Below, one piece after another: positions 1-6,014 of a stretch of DNA of 9,828 nt. Numbering within the stretch: the first letter of the stretch is position 1; every line of letters begins with the position of its first letter. Under the pieces are notes generated by a model. The model worked only from the letters and a program-made list of their open reading frames with translations, was not told the origin of the DNA and ran no database searches. A program made the position numbers and the translations under genes. Source of the DNA: Azotobacter paspali (GTDB lineage: Bacteria > Pseudomonadota > Gammaproteobacteria > Pseudomonadales > Pseudomonadaceae); the NCBI RefSeq assembly GCF_042434745.1, contig NZ_JBHLSS010000011.1; one strand, given 5' to 3'.

Positions 1-46
1 GCTCGACCCCGTAAAGCTCGCGGTGCTCATCGATGAATGCCTTCAT
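1..46 (-). CDS. IS3-family transposase OrfB, N-terminal 15 codons only
   Basis: The minus-strand ATG at 46 overlaps the orfA stop by four bases (ATGA) and opens a frame reading MKAFIDEHRELYGVE before the window ends. This matches the usual start of IS3 OrfB, which carries the DDE integrase (rve) core further along. No catalytic residue is in the window, so activity cannot be judged. Confidence 0.8.
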   Translation of the reverse strand, partial: MKAFIDEHRELYGVE

Positions 47-366
47 CGCTTGAAGCGGCGGTCGAGCTCCACCTGGGCAAAATAGGCTGAGGCCTTGCGC
101 AGGATCTCGTTGGCTTGGCGCAGCTCACGCACCTCCCGCTCGAGCGCCTTGATCCGTTCACGCTCTGGCGTCGTCTGTCCCTCACGCAGTCCAGTATCGC
201 GCTCGGCCTGTCTCACCCAGCGGCGCAGCGTCTCGGCTGTGCAGCCGATCTTCGCAGCGATGGAATTAATCGCCGCCCACTGCGACTCGTGCTCGTCCTG
301 ATGCTCGAACACCATACGAACCGCCCGCTGCCGGACTTCAGGGGAATACTTCGTTGCTGTCTTCAT
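43..366 (-). CDS. IS3-family transposase OrfA (helix-turn-helix subunit)
   Basis: This 107-residue protein is the DNA-binding half of an IS3 transposase. The N-terminal two thirds are the HTH_Tnp_1 domain: YSPEVRQRAVRMV at residues 7-19, then the recognition-helix region with IAAKIGCTAETLRRWVRQ around 36-53. The C-terminal third is a leucine-zipper-like coiled coil (ERERIKALEREVRELRQANE) that normally mediates OrfA/OrfAB dimerisation. The ATG at 366 has AGAGGA seven bases upstream. The stop overlaps the orfB start as ATGA; I see no classical A-rich slippery heptamer near the orfA end, so termination-reinitiation or a less typical frameshift site would be needed to make OrfAB. Length is normal for the family. 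Confidence 0.93.
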   Translation of the reverse strand: MKTATKYSPEVRQRAVRMVFEHQDEHESQWAAINSIAAKIGCTAETLRRWVRQAERDTGLREGQTTPERERIKALEREVRELRQANEILRKASAYFAQVELDRRFKR

Positions 367-390
367 GGCTCCATCCTCTCAAGAGTTGGA

Positions 391-416
391 GCCTCCGGGA
401 AACCCGGGGCGGTTCA
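391..416 (-). repeat. Terminal end of the IS3 element (candidate inverted repeat)
   Basis: Read on the minus strand, the sequence starts TGAACCGCCCCGGG at 416 and contains an internal CCGGGTTTCCCGG symmetry. Its TG start and position about 50 bases upstream of orfA fit the orfA-proximal inverted repeat of an IS3 element. The partner repeat is outside the window, so the exact inner limit is a guess. Confidence 0.55.
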
Positions 417-439
417 ACCCGTATGTCCAGTTCGACTAG

Positions 440-634
440 TATCTAAACACACAGCAATCCAGTAGCGGCGACCGGCGCAAACTGGGGCATATCAGCCGGC
501 ATGGCAACACCTACGTGCGCACCCTGCTGATCCAAGGCCATTGTCAGGCCAAGACCCCGCAGCGCCTGACCCGGCTGCAACGCTGGGCGGTGGCGACGGC
601 GGCGTTGGCGAACAAGCTGGTACGGGTCTGCTGA
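440..634 (+). pseudogene. IS110/IS1111-family transposase, C-terminal remnant
   Basis: From about 452 the plus strand reads QQSSSGDRRKLGHISRHG, then NTYVRTLLIQG and, near the end, ALANKLVRVC before the TGA at 632-634. The pattern GHISxxGNxYxRTLLIxG ... ALANK is the signature of the C-terminal Transposase_20 region of IS110-family enzymes. Only about 60 codons survive. An in-frame TAG at 437-439 closes the frame upstream, the N-terminal DEDD catalytic domain is absent, and the segment between RTLLIQG and ALANK looks shorter than usual. It is a dead relic, probably cut off when the IS3 element or another rearrangement arrived immediately to its left. Confidence 0.75.
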
Positions 635-992
635 GCGGTGTGGTGCCATGAGCGGCGCTTCAGCGGCAAGTAGCAGAGCAGGCAGCCCGCCTGACGGCGG
701 GCCAGGGTAATCAGGAGTTGGTTTTCTCGTGGTTGTGGTGAAAAGCGACACTGTCGGAACAGGCGAGTCCTGCGGCGGAGCAAGGCCGATAAAAATGCTG
801 ATCCTGGTGATCGATTGAGCGCTTGGCTCCCGTTGCGCGACCTATGGAATGGCCCGGGCGACAACGCCCATGGAAGGCCGGATATACAAATACGACCACA
901 CTGACGACAGGGTTGAAACAGCATTACTCACCACTTGTTGGAAGCGTCCACATACGGAGTTTTCCTTGAGGTCTTATTTATAAGACTGACTG
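635..992. other. Gene-free interval; probable 3' non-coding remnant of the IS110/IS1111-type element
   Basis: I find no credible gene here. The short frames that cross it have no family resemblance and overlap the transposase relic. The stretch directly follows the relic's stop codon, where IS1111-type elements carry a long non-coding right end, so at least its first part is probably IS-derived. It contains a GC-rich hairpin (685-702) and a second short stem at about 856-869 (GGGCG-ACAA-CGCCC). Where the IS remnant ends and the operon's own downstream DNA begins is not visible. Confidence 0.4.
685..702. other. Strong GC hairpin in the IS remnant
   Basis: GCCCGCC-TGAC-GGCGGGC is a perfect seven-base-pair G/C stem with a four-base loop, about 50 bases past the IS110-type stop codon. 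No T-tract follows on either strand, so it is not an obvious intrinsic terminator. It could be a structural element of the IS end, such as part of a bridge-RNA-like transcript, or a transposase 3' mRNA stem. Confidence 0.45.
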
Positions 993-996
993 TCAG
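971..996 (-). terminator. Inverted repeats at the 3' end of the operon (weak terminator candidate)
   Basis: Two small symmetries overlap the end of the tautomerase gene: CTGAC-T-GTCAG (986-996, across the stop codon) and GTCTTA-TTTA-TAAGAC (971-986). On the minus strand they are followed by CTCAAGGAAAAC, with no U-run. If transcription stops here it is not by a classical intrinsic terminator. The call rests only on position and symmetry. Confidence 0.25.
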
Positions 997-1382
997 ATGG
1001 TGATCGAATATCCAAAGTCGATTTCACTGGCTGGAATGCCTCCTCTCATCCCCCAGTTTTCAGCCTTATGTTCATTTAGAATGATTAGTATGGCTTCAGG
1101 CGAAATATTTAGTAGCTTCGCAAGCTCACCACTTAACGCCTGATAGAGTTTGTGTTTTGTTTCAAAAGTGCGACCTTTAAAAATTGTTATTTCTACCTGT
1201 AGGTACTCCAGCTTTCCTCCTGGGGCATGGAAATTCTCCTTATCATATGTCTGGTAGCGAGCCTGCAGCTCTTCGTCATTTACCCTAAAGATACTTTTCA
1301 AACAGCAATATACCACTTCAATGATATTCTGCTTGGTCTCAGCACTGCGTGGAACTGAGTCTTCTATTCGAACAATTGGCAT
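993..1382 (-). CDS. Tautomerase-superfamily protein (4-OT/MSAD-like fold)
   Basis: This 129-residue protein begins MPIVRIE; the proline after the initiator Met is the catalytic base of the 4-oxalocrotonate tautomerase superfamily. Length and layout fit the MSAD/YusQ-like branch, with two beta-alpha-beta halves. Numbering from that Pro, RYQTY lies at 41-45, EYLQVEITIFKGRT at 58-71 and ILNEHKAENWGMRGG at 100-114. By eye alignment, one of the two MSAD active-site arginines is kept (Arg70) while the other position is Lys68. The MSAD Asp before RYQT is Ala here and WSF becomes WGM, so malonate semialdehyde decarboxylase activity is doubtful. The ATG at 1382 has AAGGTG four bases upstream and starts eight bases after the preceding stop. 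A role in shifting a double bond or keto-enol form of the pathway product is inferred from position only. Confidence 0.85.
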   Translation of the reverse strand: MPIVRIEDSVPRSAETKQNIIEVVYCCLKSIFRVNDEELQARYQTYDKENFHAPGGKLEYLQVEITIFKGRTFETKHKLYQALSGELAKLLNISPEAILIILNEHKAENWGMRGGIPASEIDFGYSITI

Positions 1383-1390
1383 AAAGCACC

Positions 1391-2017
1391 TTAAACATTA
1401 GCTGAAAATGAGGAAAAGAGGAGAAGTTGATCGAGCAACTGTTTATGATCAACTCGACTCTGTTCTAGAATCCACTCAAGGGCAGCTTCTTGATCCTTTT
1501 TGGATTTGTCTTGAGATAATTTGAAACGTCCCTCTATGCTTCTAGGGTGGATAGAGAGGCCCAATATATAGGGCAGATTGTGAAGTACTCGTGGATCTTG
1601 TGGATCGACGCTATAGGCTGACCGCTGCCTAGCAAGCTGATCTGCACTCTGCTTGAGGATCTCAAGGTTTCTAGCTTCTTCGTGAAGCACCTCGACTTCC
1701 GCTTGCATATGAACAGCCAAGTAATTCCATGTAGGCAGTTGCTTGCCTTGATAACCTTCGGGCGGGATGTAGCTGGAGGGCCCTATGAATACTATCTGAC
1801 AATTAAGTCGCGTTGATTCATTGAACTGGGGGTTGCGGCGATCCACATGGCCGAACAGAGTCCCGTCGATGGCGCGCAACAGAGGGATATGGCTGCTCTG
1901 AAACTGCCTGTCCAGTTGTGAGGTAATCAGCGCCAGAGGAAAGGTATCAATGAATTGATTGATAAGACCCTGATCAGTACAGCGATATTCACGGTAATGG
2001 AAAGGACATATGCTCAT
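1391..2017 (-). CDS. PaiB/KtzT-family protein; candidate N-N bond-forming cyclase
   Basis: The 208-residue protein is a clear member of the PaiB-like family (split-barrel, HugZ-like fold), usually annotated as FMN-binding negative transcriptional regulator. Visible motifs are SHIPLL (42-47), GTLFGHVDRRNPQ (52-64, His57), IVFIGPSSYIPPEGY (75-89), LPTWNY (94-99) and IEGRFKLSQDKS (161-172). The same family contains the haem-dependent piperazate synthases (KtzT, PipS), which close the N-N bond of N5-hydroxyornithine. The gene overlaps the preceding oxidase gene by one base (TAATG), has GAGAAG upstream, and lies in an operon with an amino N-hydroxylase. That context favours a biosynthetic enzyme over a regulator. 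I see no helix-turn-helix. The motifs are shared by both subgroups, so the enzymatic assignment is inference; family membership is near certain. Confidence 0.85.
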   Translation of the reverse strand: MSICPFHYREYRCTDQGLINQFIDTFPLALITSQLDRQFQSSHIPLLRAIDGTLFGHVDRRNPQFNESTRLNCQIVFIGPSSYIPPEGYQGKQLPTWNYLAVHMQAEVEVLHEEARNLEILKQSADQLARQRSAYSVDPQDPRVLHNLPYILGLSIHPRSIEGRFKLSQDKSKKDQEAALEWILEQSRVDHKQLLDQLLLFSSFSANV

Positions 2018-3318
2018 TATGACTTCTCTGAAGACTTAGGCAGTGGAGAGGGCGACAGCATGGTACGACGTTGTTTATAACGGTCGATGGCGATGAGTGT
2101 TTGTGCCAGCCAGCCAAAAAGGCCTCCCCTATATAAATAGTTGGGAGACTTAAAAGGCAATCGTATTCCGTCTCGGCCTAAAAGACAGTCCATAAGCGTC
2201 CGGCCCATCAAAATGGATAGAGCGATACCTCGCCCATTGCAGCCGCTCCAACTCACGATGCGTTCATCTGCTTGCCGAACCAAAGGCATCCCATCGTGAG
2301 TTAACCCCACCCATCCTGCCCATTGGTGCTCAATCGCCACTGGCACCCTTTGATAAACCTTACAGACACGCTCCCGAAGCAAGTCACAACAAGCATTAAC
2401 CGACTGCACTAATGGCAGAGCAAAGCAGCCCGTGAGAACGCGTCCTCGTTCTAGCCGACGGAAAAACCACATATCCTTTCGGCTATCCGAGAAGGGCATC
2501 TGCCCCGTTAGGGGCTCTGTCTCTGCGTGTGGCATCGCAAAGGTGGCTAAAACTAGAGCAATAGGACTTACGGCTTGTCGGGTGATACGGCTAGCCTCAA
2601 TCCCATAGACGTTTCCGGCAACGAAGATCCGCCCGGCCTTGACCTCACCGCGCGGCGTTATCACACCAACATAGGTGGCATAGGATTTGATCTTTAGGAC
2701 CGGGCAGTCCTCCAGGATCACTCCTCCTCGCTGGGTAACTGCGCTAGCCATTTCCTGAGCCAGGGCGTAGGGGTCCACAGAGCCTCCAGCGGAATAACAC
2801 AGGCCAGCCGCATAATGCTCTGTTTCCAGAGCTGCCTTCATCTGCTCGCGTTCGACGACTTCGACGTCAATTCCCAACGCGCGCCAGCCCCTAGCTAGCG
2901 CGATGAGGTCAGGTAGCGGATGACTTGCCCAAGGCTGTATCCAGCCTCGGGCTGCCGATGCCGCACTCGACGTGGTGAGAATGTCACAAGCCGTTTGCTG
3001 AAGGGCATGAACAAACCTCTGTGCGGCATCGCCTAGAAGATGCCTCAAGGACTCAGGCGTATGACGCGATGGCACTGGCACCACAAAACCTGAATTACGC
3101 CCTGTTGCCCCTGCCCCTACCCGGAGCGCCTCAAGCACGGTCACGGAACAACCTGCATCAAGGGCCTGCAACGCCGCTGACAAACCGCTGATTCCTCCTC
3201 CGACAATGACAACATCACTCTCGAAGGGAATCTTTGCTGCGTACATCGTTCGCCAAGGCCATTGAGCTTGCCAAACTGAAGGGGCCGCCAATAGTTCGGC
3301 TAGTGTTGTTTCAGACAT
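2017..3318 (-). CDS. FAD-dependent amine oxidase of the DAO family (PuuB/OrdL-like)
   Basis: This 433-residue flavoenzyme has the DAO (D-amino-acid/glycine oxidase) architecture. The FAD-binding motif DVVIVGGGISGLSAALQALD lies at residues 35-54, Glu63 ends the second strand (VTVLEA), GAGATGRNSGFV follows, and the C-terminal FAD region HDGMPLV...SGCNGRGIALS is typical of gamma-glutamylputrescine oxidase-like proteins. Such enzymes oxidise C-N bonds of secondary or primary amines to imines. The frame is open upstream to 3441, but I chose the ATG at 3318: it gives the usual short N-terminus before the FAD motif and overlaps the hydroxylase stop (ATGTCTGA, eight bases). Its own Shine-Dalgarno is weak, as expected for translational coupling. 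Sitting between an N-hydroxylase and a PaiB/KtzT-like gene, it may oxidise a cyclic hydrazine or an N-hydroxylated amine; the substrate is not readable from sequence. Confidence 0.88.
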   Translation of the reverse strand: MSETTLAELLAAPSVWQAQWPWRTMYAAKIPFESDVVIVGGGISGLSAALQALDAGCSVTVLEALRVGAGATGRNSGFVVPVPSRHTPESLRHLLGDAAQRFVHALQQTACDILTTSSAASAARGWIQPWASHPLPDLIALARGWRALGIDVEVVEREQMKAALETEHYAAGLCYSAGGSVDPYALAQEMASAVTQRGGVILEDCPVLKIKSYATYVGVITPRGEVKAGRIFVAGNVYGIEASRITRQAVSPIALVLATFAMPHAETEPLTGQMPFSDSRKDMWFFRRLERGRVLTGCFALPLVQSVNACCDLLRERVCKVYQRVPVAIEHQWAGWVGLTHDGMPLVRQADERIVSWSGCNGRGIALSILMGRTLMDCLLGRDGIRLPFKSPNYLYRGGLFGWLAQTLIAIDRYKQRRTMLSPSPLPKSSEKS

Positions 3319-4624
3319 AGCGCTGATACTCAACCAGCCGCAAATGCTTGACCAGCGACTCGACGATGGTCTGCGAGCGTAGGGCGAGCAAGCTGAAAGA
3401 ACCTGCATCTCCCATTCCATGGGAGGACTCACAGAGGCCATTGAGGTAGGTTGGCAGAGATGGCACTACATCCACCCCATAATCCCGTGCAATTTCTAAG
3501 TGGCTGTCATCTTTCTTTCGCTTGGCGGCTAGTGGGGCAAGTAATGGCGGGCAGGGCTCCTGCCGATCTCCTAGGCCCAAATCCAAAAAGCCGGTGGCTA
3601 GCACCACTAGGTCAAACGACTTCCTACAGATCTGGCTCGTAAGGAAATTTCGGCTTTGCAAGTAAACGCCTTCAGGGCTGGGCTCGCAGGCTATGATTTC
3701 CTGACAGGTCATTATTTCCAACTGACGCTCGCCACGTAGGCTTTGCTCATAGCGCTTGATATAGAGCTGATTAAGTACGTCGATATCAGAAGACGAGTAG
3801 TTTGTATACACGAGCTCTTGACGCAGTCGGGCCTTTTGTTCAGGGTTAGCCCTGTGAAAGATATCGACGAACTCAGGAAAATAAACTTCATCCGAAAATG
3901 GGCTGGTATCCTTCTGCCTAAAACCGAAGTTACGGGTATAGCCCACCACTTCCTGCACGCCGGATTGTTCGCTGGCATGTAGCAGAATCTCAACTGCGCT
4001 TTGGCTTCCTCCGATCACGGCTACGCGACAACGACCTTGTGTGCCCTCGATGGTTTCCGAGAGTGCAGGCAGGTAATGATTCAAATGACAAATTCGGATA
4101 TCATCTATTCCTGTGAATAGCGCTGGAATATGAGGAGTACGCCCTGGCGCTAATACCAGACTGCGCGCTCGGTATACGCGGCCATCTGTTGCGCGCACAT
4201 GATAATGATCGATACTGCCCTCTGATCCGTCTTCCACCGCCTCTACTGAAATGGCCTCACAATTGTAGTCGACCTGATGTTTAAAAAAGCTTGCTACCCA
4301 GCTCACGTACTGAGCATATTCGACCCGCAAGGGATAGTGCAGGGGCAGGTTGAGGTGCTCGTAGAGCCGCTGGTTCTCGAATAGAAAGTTTGTAAAGCTA
4401 TATCGGCTGCGTGGATTGCGTGGGGTCACCAAGTCACGAAGCGGATGGTTTTGTATATCAGATCCCGGCAAAAGCATATTGGGATGCCATGTGGGCGCAG
4501 GCTGACGCTCCAGAAAGCGAACACTTAATTGTGGAGCGAGTTCTTCAAGTGCAATTGCCAAAGCAATGTTTGCTGGCCCAAACCCAATACCAAGGATGTC
4601 CAAAATGGCTGAAGGAGTACTCAT
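3311..4624 (-). CDS. FAD/NADPH-dependent amino N-hydroxylase (PvdA/SidA/IucD family)
   Basis: The 437-residue protein matches L-ornithine/L-lysine N-monooxygenases, which hydroxylate a terminal amine using FAD, NADPH and O2. Motifs: FAD site GIGFGPAN (12-19), LRDLVTPRNPRSRYSFTNFL (62-81), NADPH site VIGGSQSA (203-210), SPFSDEVYFPEF (241-252), TNYSSSD (274-280), LATGF (342-346) and HGMGDAGSFSLLALR near the C-terminus. Compared with PvdA from memory, Lys69 of the ornithine site is Arg63 here, Asn254 is Asp245, and Asn284 is kept (Asn275), so the substrate is probably not ornithine. The start has GGAGG seven bases upstream and overlaps the aminotransferase stop by four bases (ATGA). This direct coupling makes the aminotransferase product, probably L-2,4-diaminobutyrate, the best candidate substrate. 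No acyltransferase or siderophore synthetase is nearby. Confidence 0.9.
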   Translation of the reverse strand: MSTPSAILDILGIGFGPANIALAIALEELAPQLSVRFLERQPAPTWHPNMLLPGSDIQNHPLRDLVTPRNPRSRYSFTNFLFENQRLYEHLNLPLHYPLRVEYAQYVSWVASFFKHQVDYNCEAISVEAVEDGSEGSIDHYHVRATDGRVYRARSLVLAPGRTPHIPALFTGIDDIRICHLNHYLPALSETIEGTQGRCRVAVIGGSQSAVEILLHASEQSGVQEVVGYTRNFGFRQKDTSPFSDEVYFPEFVDIFHRANPEQKARLRQELVYTNYSSSDIDVLNQLYIKRYEQSLRGERQLEIMTCQEIIACEPSPEGVYLQSRNFLTSQICRKSFDLVVLATGFLDLGLGDRQEPCPPLLAPLAAKRKKDDSHLEIARDYGVDVVPSLPTYLNGLCESSHGMGDAGSFSLLALRSQTIVESLVKHLRLVEYQRYV

Positions 4625-6000
4625 GCCTGGGCCTCCAATACATTCATCGGAAACTGATGCGGAAAATTGGCAAAGATTTGTTTTCCCAAAACTCGATCTA
4701 GTCGATCAAGAATTTCATGCACATCTTCAGATTTAATCACCAGCGGCGGAAGGAAACGCAGTACCGCGCCATGGCGCCCGCCAGTCTCAATGATCAAGCC
4801 TTCTTCTAAGCACGCCTTTTTGACAGCAGAAGCGAGGGCAGCTGCCGCAGCTGGATGACCCATGGCATCGGGCTTCCCCTCTGGGTCTACCAGCTCAACT
4901 CCCAGCATCAGCCCTCGCCCACGAACATCACCAATGCAGGGGTAGCGGTCTTTTAGCTGAACGAAACCTTGGCGTAGCTCTTCGCCGACCTTATGTACAT
5001 GTTGCAGTAAGCCCTCACGCTGAATGAACTCCAAGGTAGCCGCGCCACTCACCAAGGCAATCTGATTGCCACGAAAGGTGCCCGCATGCGCACCAGGCTT
5101 CCATTGATCGTATTGCTCATGGTAAAGCAGCAGTGAAAGCGGGTAGCCACCGCCAATTGCCTTGGAAAGCAGTATTGCGTCTGGAGTAATACCTGCATGC
5201 TCAAAGGCGAACATGTCGCCACTGCGGCCGATACCTGTCTGGATTTCATCTATCACCAGGGGGACTTGGTGACGTGCAGTGATTTCTCGGACTTGCTGCA
5301 ACCAATTTGCACTAGCCGGAATACATCCACCTTCGCCTTGAATGGCCTCCAGCAGCACCATGGCAGGTTTACCAACGCCACTTTCGGGATCAGTGAGCAC
5401 ATTTTCTAAGAGCGCCAAGCTAAGTCGCTCAGTTTCAAGTGCATCGACCTGATCCCCGAAAGGACTACGAAATATATAGGGATAAGGCAAAAATTGTACT
5501 TCGGCGGGCATGCCGCTGATCGCCTGTTTTGGGGAAAGATTGCCCATCATGCCCAATGTGCCGATGGTCATACCATGGTAAGCTCCGTGAAATACCAAGA
5601 TCGGACGGCGGCCTGTTGCCGTTTTAAAGAGTTTGAGAGCAGCTTCTACCGCATCCGCACCGGAGGGGCCGCAAAACTGCACCTTCGCTTGTTCTGCAAA
5701 ACTTTTAGGCAACGCTTTAAATAACGCTTCCACAAAGTGCAGTTTGGCTGGCGTAGCAAGGTCCAAGGCTTGTTGTAACTGACCCGACTGAAGAAAGCGG
5801 ATGACCCTTTCTTGGACAAAGGAATGGTTATGGCCAAGAGGTAGGGCGCCTGCACATGCAAGACAATCAATATATTGGCGACCCTCACTGTCCAAAACAT
5901 GAATACCACTGCCCTGACTCAACACTTTAGGAATGTTTCGCGCATAGGTACGTGCGTTGGATTCTCGGCTAGCAAGAAACTCGATATTGTCGATGCTCAT
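4621..6000 (-). CDS. dat: Class III PLP aminotransferase, L-2,4-diaminobutyrate:2-oxoglutarate type
   Basis: This 459-residue fold-type I PLP enzyme resembles Dat/PvdH, which makes L-2,4-diaminobutyrate from aspartate 4-semialdehyde with glutamate as amino donor. Visible are GPSGADAVEAALK (111-123), FHGAYHGMT (137-145, PLP-ring aromatic), the cofactor aspartate in VIDEIQTGIGRSG (249-261, Asp251), the Schiff-base lysine in LLSKAIGGG (Lys280), GTFRGNQ (307-313) and the C-terminal IIETGGRHGAVLRFLPP, which is characteristic of this subgroup. I chose ATG 6000 over the TTG at 6006: AAGGA stands eight bases before the ATG but only about two before the TTG. The start follows the Rieske gene by 14 bases. 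No diaminobutyrate decarboxylase or ectoine gene accompanies it, which argues against a diaminopropane siderophore or ectoine. A close paralogue such as ornithine or GABA aminotransferase is less likely. Confidence 0.88.
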   Translation of the reverse strand: MSIDNIEFLASRESNARTYARNIPKVLSQGSGIHVLDSEGRQYIDCLACAGALPLGHNHSFVQERVIRFLQSGQLQQALDLATPAKLHFVEALFKALPKSFAEQAKVQFCGPSGADAVEAALKLFKTATGRRPILVFHGAYHGMTIGTLGMMGNLSPKQAISGMPAEVQFLPYPYIFRSPFGDQVDALETERLSLALLENVLTDPESGVGKPAMVLLEAIQGEGGCIPASANWLQQVREITARHQVPLVIDEIQTGIGRSGDMFAFEHAGITPDAILLSKAIGGGYPLSLLLYHEQYDQWKPGAHAGTFRGNQIALVSGAATLEFIQREGLLQHVHKVGEELRQGFVQLKDRYPCIGDVRGRGLMLGVELVDPEGKPDAMGHPAAAAALASAVKKACLEEGLIIETGGRHGAVLRFLPPLVIKSEDVHEILDRLDRVLGKQIFANFPHQFPMNVLEAQA

Positions 6001-6014
6001 AGACAACGTCCTTG

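Larger units (their letters stand above)
1..416 (-). mobile_element. IS3-family insertion sequence (IS51-like), left part; continues beyond position 1
   Basis: A complete orfA (43-366) is followed by an overlapping orfB start (46 downward), the usual two-frame IS3 layout. Upstream of orfA the minus strand begins at 416 with TGAACCGCCCCGGG, a TG-type terminus of the sort expected for an IS3 end. The rest of the element, including most of orfB and the other terminus, lies outside the window, so neither intactness nor target duplication can be judged. The subgroup is from memory of similar OrfA proteins; the family call is firm. Confidence 0.85.

Noticed and set aside
443..924. Two minus-strand frames of 102 and 126 codons and a shorter one overlapping the left flank
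   Set aside because: They run antisense to the recognisable IS110-type remnant or through its non-coding end, show Arg/Pro/Ser-rich out-of-frame composition and no family motif.
3319..3441. N-terminal extension of the DAO-type oxidase to an ATG at 3441 (474 residues)
   Set aside because: The extra 41 residues are the hydroxylase gene read in another frame, carry no family motif, and the ATG at 3318 gives the usual distance to the FAD motif with a typical coupled overlap.
3311..6000. Hydroxamate siderophore cluster
   Set aside because: The aminotransferase and N-hydroxylase would fit, but there is no decarboxylase, acyltransferase, NIS or peptide synthetase, receptor or Fur-like box, and the oxidase, PaiB-like, Rieske and HpaB genes are not expected in one.
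6001..6006. TTG start for the aminotransferase
   Set aside because: The AAGGA is only about two bases from the TTG but eight from the ATG at 6000.
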